Source: Virgibacillus sp. NKC19-3
GTDB lineage: Bacteria; Bacillota; Bacilli; Bacillales; Amphibacillaceae
Direction: 5' to 3'
Assembly: GCF_019837165.1 (NCBI RefSeq)
Contig: NZ_JAGYHC010000001.1
Coordinates: forward strand, 2,294,001 to 2,358,000
Length of the DNA stretch: 64,000 bases
A model generated the notes under the pieces. That model worked only from the letters and a program-made list of their open reading frames with translations, ran no database searches and was not told the DNA's origin. Position numbers and translations under genes: made by a program. This document shows positions 10,092-19,960 of the stretch, in pieces (positions within the stretch are counted from its first letter, which is position 1; every line of letters begins with the position of its first letter).

Positions 10092-11660
10092 TTAGTTCAC
10101 CTCTGCTGTAGTTTCTGCCATTATACCATTTAATGACCATGTTTTGGATTCTGTAATTTTAACATCAACAATTTTTCCAATTGATGATTTAGGCCCTTTG
10201 AAGTTTACAAGTTTATTCTTTGTTGTATAGCCAGCAAGAACATCAGGGTCCTTTTTACTTTCACCTTCAACAAGTACTTGAACGATCTCTCCATCATACG
10301 ATTTCATGGACGCGGCAGATTGTTTGTTCACAAGTTCATTCAAACGGTACAGACGCTGTTTCTTCACATCTTCAGGCACATCGTCTTTTTTTCGTGCAGC
10401 TGGTGTGCCATCACGCGGGGAATAAATGAATGTAAAAGCTGCCTCAAAGCCAACTTCTTCCACCAGTGTCATTGTCTCTTCAAATTGCTCTTCCGTTTCA
10501 TTTGGGAATCCAACGATGATGTCGGTGGTGAGTGTTGCGTTTGGAATGGCTTGACGAATCTTACGAACCAGCTCTAAATAATCCTCCCGAGTATATTTAC
10601 GGTTCATGCGTTTTAACACTTCACTACTACCTGACTGTACGGGCAAATGGATATGGTCCAGAAGATTACCACCTTGAGCTAACACTTCAATCAAACGATC
10701 ATCAAAATCTCTAGGATGTGATGTTGTAAAACGAACTCGTGGTATGTCAATTTTATGAATATCATCCATTAAATCACCCAGACCATAAGTCATCCCTTCA
10801 AAGTCTTTTCCATATGCATTCACATTTTGTCCGAGTAGTGTAACTTCCTGATAGCCTTGGGCAGCCAAATGCCGAACTTCCTGAATAATATCCTCCGGAC
10901 TGCGACTACGCTCTTTCCCACGCGTCATTGGTACAATACAGTAGGTACAGAATTTATCACAGCCATACATGATATTCACCCATGCTTTAATTTTTCCTTT
11001 GCGGACCTTTGGAAGGTTTTCAATAATGTCCCCCTCTTTGGACCATACCTCCACAATTTTCTCCTTGCCAAACATTGCTTCTTTTACTAAATGCGGCAAG
11101 CGATGAATATTATGCGTCCCAAAAATTAAATCCACATGCTGATGCTTCTCCAAAATTTTATTTACGACAGATTCTTCCTGTGACATACAGCCACAAACAC
11201 CTAAAATCAAATCCGGATTTTCTAATTTAAGCGGTTTTAAGTGACCGATTTCTCCGAATACTTTATTTTCCGCATTTTCTCTAATTGCACATGTGTTTAA
11301 TAAAATGATATCTGCTTCATTGGTATCGAACGTTGCTTCATAACCCATTTCCGTTAAAATACCAGCCATCACTTCTGTATCGTGTTCATTCATTTGACAA
11401 CCATATGTACGGATTAAGAATTTTTTTCCTTTACCTATGTTTTCCATATCTTCTGGAATTCGGAAGTCATAGTGAACATTTACCTGATCCCGACCACGTT
11501 TACGTGCTTTGTTCAAATTCGGTGGTTCATAGGTTGTCTCAAAATACTTTGCAAAATCCGCGCTCGTTTTCTCATGCAAGGGTTTATCCTGACCGGATTT
11601 TATGTCCGCGGAATTTTCCTGCTTTATTTGCGACTGTTCTTTTCGTTGTTGTTCATTCAT
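10092..11660 (-). CDS. miaB: tRNA-2-methylthio-N6-dimethylallyladenosine synthase MiaB
   Basis: MiaB is a radical-SAM methylthiotransferase that converts i6A37 to ms2i6A37 in tRNA. In the 522-residue protein the N-terminal domain carries cluster cysteines C88, C124 and C158, and the radical-SAM motif is CDKFCTYC (C234, C238, C241). A C-terminal TRAM domain ends the protein. An N-terminal extension of about 75 residues before the first domain is normal for Bacillus MiaB. It works on the product of MiaA (2932-3867) and shares a transcript with ricA. Confidence 0.96.
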   Translation of the reverse strand: MNEQQRKEQSQIKQENSADIKSGQDKPLHEKTSADFAKYFETTYEPPNLNKARKRGRDQVNVHYDFRIPEDMENIGKGKKFLIRTYGCQMNEHDTEVMAGILTEMGYEATFDTNEADIILLNTCAIRENAENKVFGEIGHLKPLKLENPDLILGVCGCMSQEESVVNKILEKHQHVDLIFGTHNIHRLPHLVKEAMFGKEKIVEVWSKEGDIIENLPKVRKGKIKAWVNIMYGCDKFCTYCIVPMTRGKERSRSPEDIIQEVRHLAAQGYQEVTLLGQNVNAYGKDFEGMTYGLGDLMDDIHKIDIPRVRFTTSHPRDFDDRLIEVLAQGGNLLDHIHLPVQSGSSEVLKRMNRKYTREDYLELVRKIRQAIPNATLTTDIIVGFPNETEEQFEETMTLVEEVGFEAAFTFIYSPRDGTPAARKKDDVPEDVKKQRLYRLNELVNKQSAASMKSYDGEIVQVLVEGESKKDPDVLAGYTTKNKLVNFKGPKSSIGKIVDVKITESKTWSLNGIMAETTAEVN

Positions 11661-11787
11661 AACGAATTTCCTTTCTTTTTATAGAAATTAACATTAGCTT
11701 ACCCGTCCAGTATAAAGGCTATATATAAATTAAACAATACATGCTGGTTAAGCGCAAATAAAAACTTCCGGTATATGACATGGAAAT

Positions 11788-11820
11788 TAAAAAATAGTGC
11801 TACGCTTCTGCGTAACACTA
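11788..11820 (-). terminator. Terminator after spoVS
   Basis: A ten-base stem (11796-11805 with 11810-11819, one G-T pair, TTCT loop) is followed on the minus strand by a T-rich tract. It separates spoVS from miaB. Confidence 0.85.
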
Positions 11821-11840
11821 AAGTCCATTTCTTTTCACAT

Positions 11841-12101
11841 CTATCTAGGCTCTACAATTAACTTAATTGCTGTTCTTTCTTCATTATCGATCATAATATC
11901 GGTAAATGCCGGTATACAAATTAAATCGACTCCACTTGGTGCCACAAATCCTCTAGCTATGGCAACCGCTTTAACGGACTGGTTTAACGCACCAGCACCA
12001 ATTGCCTGCATCTCCGCTGAGCCATTTTCACGTAGTACATTTGCAAGTGCGCCTGCTACTGAATTTGGATTTGATTTAGCTGAAACTTTTAATACGTCCA
12101 T
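11841..12101 (-). CDS. spoVS: Stage V sporulation protein S
   Basis: SpoVS is a small Alba-like protein that affects sporulation progress in Bacillus. The 86-residue sequence is almost invariant in the family: KVSAKSNPNSVAGALANVLR, then GAGALNQSVKAVAIARGF and a C-terminal RTAIKLIVEPR. I start at the ATG at 12101, which gives the usual 86-residue length after GGAGG; an in-frame ATG six codons upstream is less likely. It is flanked by its own terminator and a possible sigma-H promoter. Its biochemical activity is not known. Confidence 0.95.
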   Translation of the reverse strand: MDVLKVSAKSNPNSVAGALANVLRENGSAEMQAIGAGALNQSVKAVAIARGFVAPSGVDLICIPAFTDIMIDNEERTAIKLIVEPR

Positions 12102-12130
12102 TACTAGTACCTCCTTCATTTACTAATGTA

Positions 12131-12152
12131 GTTCTATTGCTACTATATTCCT
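12131..12152 (-). promoter_or_regulatory. Possible sigma-H promoter of spoVS
   Basis: AGGAATAT (12152-12145) followed after about ten bases by GAAC (12134-12131) resembles the sigma-H pattern AGGAWWT / RGAAT, 30-50 bases before spoVS. spoVS of B. subtilis is sigma-H dependent. The -10 match is imperfect. Confidence 0.4.
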
Positions 12153-12206
12153 GGAGATGTTAGCTTATTCCCTATTATGCATCAATAATTCGAAAGATTC
12201 AATTAA

Positions 12207-13004
12207 TCAGCCGAAGAATGGGTGATCATCATTTATTAAAATACGTTCTACTTTCATTGCCTTTCCGCTATTTTTATCAATAGAAACGATAAAGCCATTT
12301 AGTTGTTTTCTACCCTTTTTATTAATTTCAAAACGTACCGGTAAAGACGTTAAAAAGCGTTTCAACACTGCTTCTCTCTCCATACCCAATATGCCATCAT
12401 AGGAACCCGTCATCCCCACATCTGAAATATATGCAGTTCCTTCTGGTAAAATACGTTCATCCGCTGTTTGAGTGTGCGTATGTGTACCGACAACTGCACT
12501 CACTCTTCCATCTGTATACCAACCCATTGCCTGTTTTTCACTTGTTGCTTCCCCGTGAAAATCAATAAAAATAATATTTGTGCGTTTTTTGGCTTCATCG
12601 ATCAGCTTATCCACTTTGCGAAATGGATCATCAATGGCCGGAAGGAATGTGCGTCCCTGCAGATTGATAACAGCTATTTCTACCCCGTTTATATTTACAA
12701 ATACCAACCCTTTGCCAGGAGTTCCCTCAGGAAAATTTGCCGGTCTGATCATGTACGTTGCATCTTCAATAAATTCAAAAATCTCTTTTTTATCCCATGT
12801 ATGATTTCCCATTGTAATTACTTGAGCACCCGACTCTAAAAATTGCTTATAGATTTTCTCTGTTATTCCTTTTCCGGACGCTGCATTTTCTCCATTAATA
12901 ATTGTCATGTGCGGACGGTACTTTTCTTTTAATTTTGGTAAATAATCTTGCACCATATCCCTGCCTGGGGAACCGACCACATCTCCTATGAATAAAATTT
13001 TCAT
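12207..13004 (-). CDS. ymdB: Metallophosphoesterase YmdB
   Basis: YmdB is a calcineurin-like phosphodiesterase that acts on 2',3'-cyclic nucleotides and influences biofilm and motility choice in B. subtilis. The 265 residues carry the metal-site motifs GDVVGSPG (7-14), NGENAASGKG, MGNHTWDKKE, DFHGEATSEK and GTHTHTQTADE. I take the start as the ATG at 13004; AAGGATG gives correct spacing to it, while the ATG at 13016 overlaps that site. It lies downstream of rny, as in Bacillus, but an rny terminator (13081-13114) sits between them. Confidence 0.94.
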   Translation of the reverse strand: MKILFIGDVVGSPGRDMVQDYLPKLKEKYRPHMTIINGENAASGKGITEKIYKQFLESGAQVITMGNHTWDKKEIFEFIEDATYMIRPANFPEGTPGKGLVFVNINGVEIAVINLQGRTFLPAIDDPFRKVDKLIDEAKKRTNIIFIDFHGEATSEKQAMGWYTDGRVSAVVGTHTHTQTADERILPEGTAYISDVGMTGSYDGILGMEREAVLKRFLTSLPVRFEINKKGRKQLNGFIVSIDKNSGKAMKVERILINDDHPFFG

Positions 13005-13080
13005 TGGTTCGATCATCCTTCTCTTTTATTATAATATTAGTTTTTCATAATGCTTATGTATTGTCAAAAAACATTCCTTA

Positions 13081-13114
13081 ATAAAAATAAAAGCGATCAA
13101 AATGATCGCTTTTA
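13081..13114 (-). terminator. Terminator overlapping the rny stop codon
   Basis: A perfect ten-base stem (13089-13098 with 13104-13113) begins inside the rny TAA and is followed on the minus strand by a T-rich tract (ATTTTTATT). Readthrough would reach ymdB. Confidence 0.8.
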
Positions 13115-14677
13115 TTTCGCATATTCAACTGATCTTGTTTCTCTTATAACGGTTACTTTAATATGACCTGGATAATCAAGTTCTCCTTCAATCCGTTTTC
13201 GAATATCCCGAGCAATGCTTACGGATTCAATATCATCGATTTCATCAGGTTTAACCATAATTCGGATCTCTCTTCCAGCTTGAATTGCAAAGGATTTCTC
13301 TACCCCTGCAAAGGACTCCGAAATTTCTTCAAGCTTTTCCAAACGTTTAACGTAATTTTCCAATGTCTCACTTCTTGCACCAGGACGTGCAGCAGATAAT
13401 GCATCAGCTGCAGCTACCAATACAGAAATGACGGAAGTTGCTTCCTCATCGCCATGGTGAGAAGCGATGGCATTAATAACTACCTCATGCTCCTTGTACT
13501 TTATTCCAAGCTCTTTACCGATTTCAACATGACTGCCTTCCACTTCATGATCAATTGCTTTTCCTATATCATGAAGTAAGCCGGCTCTTTTTGCTAACGT
13601 TATATCTTCACCTAATTCAGCAGCCAGTAAACCAGAGAGGTAGGCAACCTCTGTTGAGTGCTTCAGGACATTTTGGCCATAACTTGTACGATATTTTAGA
13701 CGACCGAGTATTTTGATTAAGTCTGGATGCAGACCATGTATTCCAACCTCGAATGTTGTTTCTTCTCCAGTTTCCCGTATATATTCATCAACCTCACGTC
13801 TGGCTTTATCCACCATTTCCTCAATTCTGGCTGGGTGTATTCTGCCATCTTGTACCAGTTTTTCCAATGCCATACGAGCAGTTTCCCGTCGTATCGGATC
13901 AAAACCAGATAAAATTACCGCTTCCGGTGTATCATCAATAATTAAATCAATACCAGTTAAGGTTTCCAGCGTTCGTATATTACGTCCTTCACGTCCGATG
14001 ATACGACCTTTCATCTCATCGTTAGGAAGGTTTACTACTGATACTGTTGTTTCAGCAACGTGGTCTGCAGCACAACGCTGTAAGGCTAGCGAAAGAATGT
14101 CTTTTGCCTTTTTGTCAGCCTCTTCTTTGGCACGGTTTTCAGCTTCCTTAACCATTAATGCTGACTCATGTGTCACTTCTTTTTCGATCCGCTCTAAAAT
14201 AACTTGTTTTGCTTGGTCCGTCGTATATCCTGAAATGCGCTCAAGCTCAGTTTGCTGCTCTTGTTTCATAGCTTCCACTTTGCTTTCCATTTCTTCAATT
14301 TGTTGTTGTTTTTCTGTTAGTGATTGTTCCTTTTTCTCTAACAAGAGCTCACGCTCGTCCAGTGTTTCACTTTTTCTGTCCAAATTTTCTTCTTTTTGCA
14401 TCAGACGATTTTCTTGCTTTTGTGTTTCTGAACGTCTTTCACGTAATTCTTCTTCTGTTTGCTGGCGAAGTTTATGATTTTCATCTTTCGCCTCAAGAAG
14501 TGCCTCCTTTTTAGAGGTATCTGCGTTTCGATGCGCCTCATCAACTATTTGTTTTGCTAAATTTTCCGCACTGGAAATCTTAGCTTCCGCAATAGATTTA
14601 CGAATCAGATAACCAACAACAATACCGACGATTAGGATTAGAGCAAGCAAAATGGAGATGATTAAAGGATTGTCCAT
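13112..14677 (-). CDS. rny: Ribonuclease Y
   Basis: RNase Y is the membrane-anchored endonuclease that starts mRNA decay in Bacillus. The 521 residues show an N-terminal membrane helix (about 4-23), a long coiled coil rich in E, K and Q (about 30-205), a KH domain with [14 protein letters not shown], and an HD domain with [30 protein letters not shown] precedes the ATG at 14677; open codons upstream are ignored. It has its own strong promoter and a leader of about 110 bases. It is the target of the Y-complex, one member of which (ricA) lies 3 kb downstream. Confidence 0.97.
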   Translation of the reverse strand: MDNPLIISILLALILIVGIVVGYLIRKSIAEAKISSAENLAKQIVDEAHRNADTSKKEALLEAKDENHKLRQQTEEELRERRSETQKQENRLMQKEENLDRKSETLDERELLLEKKEQSLTEKQQQIEEMESKVEAMKQEQQTELERISGYTTDQAKQVILERIEKEVTHESALMVKEAENRAKEEADKKAKDILSLALQRCAADHVAETTVSVVNLPNDEMKGRIIGREGRNIRTLETLTGIDLIIDDTPEAVILSGFDPIRRETARMALEKLVQDGRIHPARIEEMVDKARREVDEYIRETGEETTFEVGIHGLHPDLIKILGRLKYRTSYGQNVLKHSTEVAYLSGLLAAELGEDITLAKRAGLLHDIGKAIDHEVEGSHVEIGKELGIKYKEHEVVINAIASHHGDEEATSVISVLVAAADALSAARPGARSETLENYVKRLEKLEEISESFAGVEKSFAIQAGREIRIMVKPDEIDDIESVSIARDIRKRIEGELDYPGHIKVTVIRETRSVEYAK

Positions 14678-14794
14678 GATTTCACCTCCTATTGCTATAA
14701 AGTTGTACAATTCATTATTTGTCGGCATGTACCATGATCAATGCATAAATAATTAATATATCTTATAATAGAAATTATAAAATTATACATGTTA

Positions 14795-14823
14795 ATTTTA
14801 ATTGTCTACATGACTATTGTCAA
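14795..14823 (-). promoter_or_regulatory. Sigma-A promoter of rny
   Basis: On the minus strand TTGACA (14823-14818), 17 bases, TAAAAT (14800-14795): a near-consensus vegetative promoter. It implies an rny leader of about 110 bases. The 248-base gap between recA and rny holds only this promoter, the leader and the recA terminator. Confidence 0.8.
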
Positions 14824-14865
14824 GGAAACGTCACAAGTAATCTTACAAGAATTACGCGAACGAAG

Positions 14866-14908
14866 ATCAAAAATCAATCCTCTACCGGATACCAGTAAAG
14901 GATTGATT
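14866..14908 (-). terminator. Terminator after recA
   Basis: A perfect ten-base stem, AATCAATCCT with AGGATTGATT (14872-14881 and 14899-14908), is followed on the minus strand by TTT. It lies 17 bases past the recA stop. Confidence 0.8.
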
Positions 14909-14925
14909 ACTCACTTCGACAACTA

Positions 14926-15981
14926 TTATATGTCCATACTTTCCTGTCCTTCTTCTTGTTGCTCATTTCCTTCTTGTTTTTCTTCTTTTTCCGTACCATC
15001 TAAATTATAATATTCTCGAATGGCTTCATGAACTTCTGCCATCATCTCCTGATGGTCTTTAAAATATTGTTTGGAATTTTCTCGGCCTTGACCTAGTCTT
15101 TCTCCATTATAGGAATACCATGCACCACTTTTTTGAACAATATCCAAGTCAGAGCCAATATCAAGAATTTCCCCTTCTTTTGAAATTCCCTGTCCATACA
15201 TGATATCTACTTCCGCTTGCTTGAATGGCGGCGCTACTTTATTTTTAACTACTTTTATTCTAGCCCTATTTCCCATAATTTCATTACCCTGTTTTAGCGT
15301 TTCAGCGCGACGAACTTCCAAACGAACAGATGCATAGAATTTCAGCGCACGTCCACCAGGCGTTGTCTCCGGATTGCCAAACATAACACCTACTTTTTCA
15401 CGTATCTGATTAATGAATACAGCAGTCGTATGGGATTTATTAATGGACCCTGAAAGCTTTCTTAGAGCTTGAGACATAAGACGTGCTTGTAAACCTACAT
15501 GTGCATCACCCATATCTCCTTCAATCTCCGCTTTTGGAACTAATGCCGCTACGGAATCCACAACAACTATATCAACCGCACCACTTCGAACAAGCGCCTC
15601 AGCAATTTCAAGTGCCTGCTCACCCGTATCAGGTTGTGATAGGAGTAATTCTTCAATATCTACACCCAATGCTCTTGCATATGTTGGATCAAGCGCATGT
15701 TCAGCATCGATAAAAGCTGCCTGTCCACCTTTTCGCTGTGCTTCTGCAATAGCATGTAAAGCTACAGTCGTCTTACCCGATGATTCAGGGCCATATATTT
15801 CTACTACTCTACCTCTAGGATATCCGCCTATTCCCAGTGCTACGTCTAGAGCTAGTGATCCGCTTGGAATTGTTGCTACCTTTTGTGCAGCCTGTTCCCC
15901 GAGTTTCATAATTGACCCTTTGCCAAATTGCTTTTCTATTTGCTTTAGCGCCATGTCTAATGCCTGTTTTTTATCACTCAA
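14926..15981 (-). CDS. recA: Recombinase RecA
   Basis: RecA forms filaments on single-stranded DNA, drives strand exchange and triggers LexA self-cleavage. The 351 residues have Walker [10 protein letters not shown] (64-72), Walker [10 protein letters not shown] (about 138-146) and an acidic Q/E-rich tail (about 328-351). The start codon is TTG at 15981 after AGGAGGCAAATACG; no in-frame ATG fits the conserved MSDKKQAL N terminus. A consensus promoter and a LexA box lie just upstream, so it is SOS-regulated. Confidence 0.98.
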   Translation of the reverse strand: MSDKKQALDMALKQIEKQFGKGSIMKLGEQAAQKVATIPSGSLALDVALGIGGYPRGRVVEIYGPESSGKTTVALHAIAEAQRKGGQAAFIDAEHALDPTYARALGVDIEELLLSQPDTGEQALEIAEALVRSGAVDIVVVDSVAALVPKAEIEGDMGDAHVGLQARLMSQALRKLSGSINKSHTTAVFINQIREKVGVMFGNPETTPGGRALKFYASVRLEVRRAETLKQGNEIMGNRARIKVVKNKVAPPFKQAEVDIMYGQGISKEGEILDIGSDLDIVQKSGAWYSYNGERLGQGRENSKQYFKDHQEMMAEVHEAIREYYNLDGTEKEEKQEGNEQQEEGQESMDI

Positions 15982-16011
15982 CGTATTTGCCTCCTTTTAG
16001 TACCTATTTAC

Positions 16012-16040
16012 ATCATACATCGTTTTTAAAGATTTGCCAA
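16012..16040 (-). promoter_or_regulatory. Sigma-A promoter of recA
   Basis: On the minus strand TTGGCA (16040-16035), exactly 17 bases, TATGAT (16017-16012), about 30 bases before the TTG start of recA. Confidence 0.85.
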
Positions 16041-16048
16041 GAAAAAAT

Positions 16049-16062
16049 CGAATAAATGTTCT
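16049..16062. promoter_or_regulatory. LexA (SOS) operator of recA
   Basis: CGAATAAATGTTCT matches the Bacillus LexA/DinR box CGAACATATGTTCG (GAAC-N4-GTTC) at 11 of 14 positions. It lies eight bases upstream of the recA -35 box, where bound repressor would block RNA polymerase. Confidence 0.75.
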
Positions 16063-16157
16063 CTGATTTTATCCGTATTTTTCAGTGAAAAATAGAATTA
16101 TAAAGTAAAACAGGGAACGTAAAAAATGAATTTCAACAAAAAAATCCCCTAATTTTA

Positions 16158-17402
16158 TCATTTTAAATAATTAAAAAGAATTTCAAGCCCTTTTAGTGTT
16201 GCTCTCTTTCTAACTGCATTACGAGTGCCTTGAAAAGTGAATTTTTCAATCGTTTGGTCGCCTGCATCTTGAGCAATGGCAATATAAACCGTCCCTGTCG
16301 GTTTTCCTTCTACTTCATCTGGTCCAGCTACTCCCGTAAAACTTATTCCAATAGAAGCATCCAATTTTCTGCGTACATGATCAGCCATTTCAAGAGCACA
16401 TTCTGCACTCACTACGCCTTTCTTTTCTATGACCGCATTAGAAACATCAAGCACATCCTGTTTTACTTTGGTGTCATAACAGACAATACCGCCACGACAA
16501 ACGGAAGAGGCACCCTCCACGGTAATAAGTTTATCTGTAAACATACCACCTGTTAAACTCTCAGCTGCTGCAATACGTTTGTTTTGTTTTTTTAAAAGAG
16601 AAATAACCTGATTTTCTAATCTTTCATTATCAACACCATAAAAATGAGAACCAACTTTTGCTAAAATTTGCTGCTTCATATTCTCAAGTAAATCATTCAC
16701 TTTTTCCTCGGATCTTTCTTTTGCTGTGAGACGAATGACCACACCCTCATCTTGTGCCAATGGCGCAATCGTTGGATTACTTTGATGTTGAATGATATCA
16801 CGTAATTCATGCTCGAGAGCTGATTCACCAATACCGATGAATTTTAGAACCGTTGATTTAATAATTTCTTCATTTCCAATCAACTTTTGAAGGTAAGGAA
16901 ATACATCATTTGTAACAAGTTGTTTCATTTCTCTCGGGACACCAGGCAGGAAGATCCAGGTTGTACTACCATGTGTGATAATCATTCCCGGTGCCATCCC
17001 AACCTGATTATTAAGTACATAAGCGTCTTTAAAGACCCGCGCTTGCTTTCGATTATTTGGTGTCATCACTGATTCTTGCTTTGCAAAGAATGTTTCTATT
17101 TTTTTCATAGAAGGTGGGTGCTCCACCAGTTCCAAATGACTTATACGCTGGAATGCCTCACGGGTTAAGTCATCTTCGGTTGGTCCAAGTCCTCCTGTGA
17201 CTATGACAATATCTGAACGATCATGCGCTTGGGAAAAAGCATCTTCCACACGTTGTAGATTATCCCCTACTACTGTATGATTGTAGACATTAATCCCGTA
17301 TAGTGCGAGACGCTCCGACAGCCATTGCGCATTTGTATTTGCAATTTGCCCTAATAACAATTCTGTACCTACTGCAATAATTTCCGACTTTACATTTTTC
17401 AT
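16158..17402 (-). CDS. cinA: Competence/damage-inducible protein CinA
   Basis: The 414 residues have two domains: an N-terminal molybdopterin-binding-like (COG1058) domain with SEIIAVGTELLLGQIANTN and VTGGLGPTEDD, and a C-terminal PncC-like nicotinamide-nucleotide amidase domain with AAAESLTGGMFTDKL and ISFTGVAGPDEVEGKPTGTV. Members act in NAD by-product recycling and are induced with recA in competent cells of some species. The ATG shares one base with the pgsA stop (TAATG), so the two are coupled. recA follows after a 176-base gap with its own promoter. Confidence 0.95.
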   Translation of the reverse strand: MKNVKSEIIAVGTELLLGQIANTNAQWLSERLALYGINVYNHTVVGDNLQRVEDAFSQAHDRSDIVIVTGGLGPTEDDLTREAFQRISHLELVEHPPSMKKIETFFAKQESVMTPNNRKQARVFKDAYVLNNQVGMAPGMIITHGSTTWIFLPGVPREMKQLVTNDVFPYLQKLIGNEEIIKSTVLKFIGIGESALEHELRDIIQHQSNPTIAPLAQDEGVVIRLTAKERSEEKVNDLLENMKQQILAKVGSHFYGVDNERLENQVISLLKKQNKRIAAAESLTGGMFTDKLITVEGASSVCRGGIVCYDTKVKQDVLDVSNAVIEKKGVVSAECALEMADHVRRKLDASIGISFTGVAGPDEVEGKPTGTVYIAIAQDAGDQTIEKFTFQGTRNAVRKRATLKGLEILFNYLK

Positions 17403-17980
17403 TATTTAGAATCCCTCATAACATGCCAATTTTTCACAAAATAATCATAACCAGAATATACTGTAAAGAATAATGCAATATAAAGCATTACCTGAGCGAA
17501 TGGAAACCCAATATAAGCAAACGGAAAATTATGGAGCAGTAAAGCTGCGATTGCAACGATTTGTGTCACTGTTTTTAATTTACCCATATTGCTCGCCGCA
17601 AGCACTATTCCTTCACCAGCAGCAACTAATCTGAGTCCTGTTACAGCAAGCTCTCTGCTGATAATAAGAATAACAACCCATGCTGGTGCTAGTCCCATTT
17701 CTACTAGCAAAATGAATGCTGCTGTAACGAGTAATTTATCTGCCAGGGGGTCCAGGAACTTCCCTAAATTTGTTACAAGGTTGTACTTCCTAGCGTAATA
17801 GCCGTCGACCCAATCCGTTGTCGAGGCGATGATGAAAAGTAAAGCTGCTGCGAAGTGAGAAACAGGGAGCTGACTGCCGCCAATATTCCATTCTCCCCAA
17901 TCAAAAGGAACGCTTAATAAAATAATAAATATAGGGATTAAAAAAATACGTGAAATGGTGATCTTATTTGGTATATTCAT
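17402..17980 (-). CDS. pgsA: CDP-diacylglycerol-glycerol-3-phosphate 3-phosphatidyltransferase
   Basis: PgsA makes phosphatidylglycerol phosphate, the committed step to phosphatidylglycerol, at the membrane. The 192-residue protein has the CDP-alcohol phosphotransferase motif D-X2-DG-X2-AR-X8-G-X3-D-X3-D with D56, D59, G60, A63, R64, G73, D77 and D81, and several membrane helices (about 8-24, 42-52, 85-105, 125-170). Its substrate CDP-diacylglycerol is made by CdsA, encoded at 59153-59944. A terminator lies between rodZ and pgsA. Confidence 0.96.
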   Translation of the reverse strand: MNIPNKITISRIFLIPIFIILLSVPFDWGEWNIGGSQLPVSHFAAALLFIIASTTDWVDGYYARKYNLVTNLGKFLDPLADKLLVTAAFILLVEMGLAPAWVVILIISRELAVTGLRLVAAGEGIVLAASNMGKLKTVTQIVAIAALLLHNFPFAYIGFPFAQVMLYIALFFTVYSGYDYFVKNWHVMRDSK

Positions 17981-18013
17981 GACTCTTCCCTTCCTCCTAG
18001 TATCATGTCAGGT

Positions 18014-18047
18014 ATAAAACCCTTCCACATCACATAAAGGGAAGGGT
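18014..18047 (-). terminator. Terminator between rodZ and pgsA
   Basis: ACCCTTCC and GGAAGGGT (18019-18026 and 18040-18047) form an eight-base stem followed on the minus strand by TTTATAC. The T run is short, so termination may be partial. Confidence 0.6.
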
Positions 18048-18060
18048 CTATACTGATTAT

Positions 18061-18978
18061 TTATGTTTCGCTATCCATATTGATCCATATTTTTTGAAAT
18101 ACTTCTTCATCGGGGTCAATTGGATATTCTAGTTCTGTCCCATTAATCGTCACCGTAAGATCAGACACATTTCCGATACTTAAATAAATTCTTTCCTCAT
18201 CGGACATATCGAATTCCATCGGTGATTCATCTTCAGAAAATTCCTGGCTGTAAAAAGATTCACCATCTCCATTTTGAACATCAAGCCACGTATTGCCGCT
18301 GGACTCCAATGTAAGAGTAATTTCTTCGCCAGTATCTGTGAAATCAAATGTAGATTCAGGTGGACTGCCCGTCCCTTCTTCAGCTAAAGATAATTCTGCT
18401 TCTGACTCTGCTTCTGCATCCTCTTCCTCTGATGCATCCTCTTCCGCGTCTTCTTCCGTCGCTTCGTTTGATTCATCCGCCGCATCTTCTTCACTGTTGT
18501 CCTGATCATCATCCGGATTATTAATTATAATTTCTTCATTATCATTTTGATCTTCCTGCGAATCAGCTTCATCACTACCGGAAGTTGACTGCATATAGAA
18601 AAACCAAGCTGCTAGGATAATACCAATGACTAATAGTATAACAATTATCGTAGGCAAACGCGAAAAAATAGCCGGGCTTTTTTCTGCGTTGCTTTCTTTT
18701 CGGGTACGCTGTATTCGCGTATATGGTGCATCATTTTCTTCTTCCGTTTTAGGCACCTCTTCTTTGTATTCTTCCAACAATTCATTTGGATCTAAACCTA
18801 CAGCATTAGCATATTCTTTAATAAATGCTCTAGCGTAGAATTTGCCTGGGAGAATATGGAAATTCCCCTCTTCAATAGCAACTAAATACCTTTTCTGTAT
18901 CTTCGTTGTTTCCTGTAAACTGTCCAAAGATAGATCTTTTGTTTCTCTAGCTTCCCTTAGCCTTTCTCCTATTTCCAT
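18061..18978 (-). CDS. rodZ: RodZ-like (YmfM) helix-turn-helix membrane protein
   Basis: RodZ links MreB filaments to the membrane and cell-wall synthesis. The 305 residues comprise a cytoplasmic xenocin-type HTH domain (about 1-75, LREARETKDLSLDSLQ), a basic stretch, one membrane helix (about 109-129), an extremely acidic outer linker (about 134-202, mostly D, E, S, A), and a C-terminal beta domain (DUF4115, about 215-300). The start is the ATG at 18978, where the HTH begins in relatives. The acidic linker is longer than I expect in B. subtilis and may reflect a saline habitat. Confidence 0.88.
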   Translation of the reverse strand: MEIGERLREARETKDLSLDSLQETTKIQKRYLVAIEEGNFHILPGKFYARAFIKEYANAVGLDPNELLEEYKEEVPKTEEENDAPYTRIQRTRKESNAEKSPAIFSRLPTIIVILLVIGIILAAWFFYMQSTSGSDEADSQEDQNDNEEIIINNPDDDQDNSEEDAADESNEATEEDAEEDASEEEDAEAESEAELSLAEEGTGSPPESTFDFTDTGEEITLTLESSGNTWLDVQNGDGESFYSQEFSEDESPMEFDMSDEERIYLSIGNVSDLTVTINGTELEYPIDPDEEVFQKIWINMDSET

Positions 18979-18995
18979 AAATAACACCATCCATT

Positions 18996-19790
18996 TCAAA
19001 AATCAAACATAGAAAATCCGTCACTTTGTCTGAATTGCTGCCTTTCAATAGGTTCATATGTAATCTCTTCATTTTCATCACTACGCAATTCAATAATATA
19101 ATCAAAATCATCCATCGTATACGCTGTTGTCTGTACAAAAACATCTGGATGCTCTACTATTTTTATAGAAGGAAGCTGCATAATTTCCCGAATTAGTTGC
19201 CAATGTTTTTCATCTTCCGAGCGCCTACTGGAAACAACCCCATCAATAATATAGATATTATCTGGATTGTATTCACCTTCAATCAATTGGCTGCGCACGG
19301 TTTGTTTCAAAAGTGTACTGGACACAAATAACCAGCGCTTATTTGCAGAGACACTTGCAGCAACGATCGACTCTGTTTTACCAACGCGAGGCATTCCGCG
19401 AATACCGATTAATTTATGCTCTTCCTTTTTACATAGCTCTGCCATAAAGTCCACCAATATTCCTAATTCGTCACGTACGAAACGGATTGTCTTCCGATCA
19501 TTGGTATCCCTCTGAATATATTTTCCATGCCGTACAGCCAATTTATCCCGAAGCTTTGGCTTGCGTATTTTCATTACTTTGATTGTATCCATTGTATCCA
19601 ATATAGACTTTAAACGGGTAATATTTTCATCATATTGGGAAAGAATTAATATTCCTCTTTTGGAATCCTCTATTCCATTGATGGTTATAATATTAATAGA
19701 TAACATCCCTAATAAAGAAGATATATCACCAAGTAGTCCAGGACGGTTGTATTGAATTTCGTATTCAAGGTACCATTCTGTTTTCCCCAT
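18996..19790 (-). CDS. ymfK: YmfK family protein (DUF3388)
   Basis: Conserved Bacillales protein of unknown function. The 264 residues begin with a region resembling an ACT-type regulatory domain (EYEIQYNRPGLLGDISSLLG, about 8-27) and contain GIRGMPRVGKTESIVAA (near 131-147), which looks like a degenerate P-loop, followed by a segment with IYIIDGVVSSRR. AAAGGAG precedes the ATG at 19790. It lies 17 bases before rodZ and after ymfJ, the order seen in Bacillus. Nucleotide binding is an inference only. Confidence 0.85.
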   Translation of the reverse strand: MGKTEWYLEYEIQYNRPGLLGDISSLLGMLSINIITINGIEDSKRGILILSQYDENITRLKSILDTMDTIKVMKIRKPKLRDKLAVRHGKYIQRDTNDRKTIRFVRDELGILVDFMAELCKKEEHKLIGIRGMPRVGKTESIVAASVSANKRWLFVSSTLLKQTVRSQLIEGEYNPDNIYIIDGVVSSRRSEDEKHWQLIREIMQLPSIKIVEHPDVFVQTTAYTMDDFDYIIELRSDENEEITYEPIERQQFRQSDGFSMFDF

Positions 19791-19905
19791 AATTAGCTCC
19801 TTTAAACGCATACTCTATCCTATAATAACATAAAAAAACAATAAATATGTCTATATCATAAATGATTTTAATGTAGGTGAAAAGAGTTCCATAAAAGCTT
19901 CATTA

Positions 19906-19943
19906 ATAAAGAAAGAAGCTATATATATAATTATACAGCTTCT
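19906..19943 (-). terminator. Terminator after ymfJ
   Basis: AGAAGCT and AGCTTCT arms with a further A/T pairing (19914-19925 with 19932-19943) precede TTTCTTTATT on the minus strand, 18 bases past the ymfJ stop. ymfK is therefore likely to have its own start point in 19791-19905, though I cannot name the promoter. Confidence 0.7.
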
Positions 19944-19960
19944 CCTTCAATCATGCAGCT

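Noticed and set aside
13713-14477. Long open frame on the plus strand (254 codons)
   Set aside because: It is antisense to the coiled-coil coding part of rny, serine-rich because it mirrors lysine/glutamate codons, and has no ribosome site. It is a shadow frame.
14830-14860. Repeated GTAAT/ATTAC motif upstream of rny
   Set aside because: Too short and AT-rich to claim as an operator; expected by chance in this base composition.
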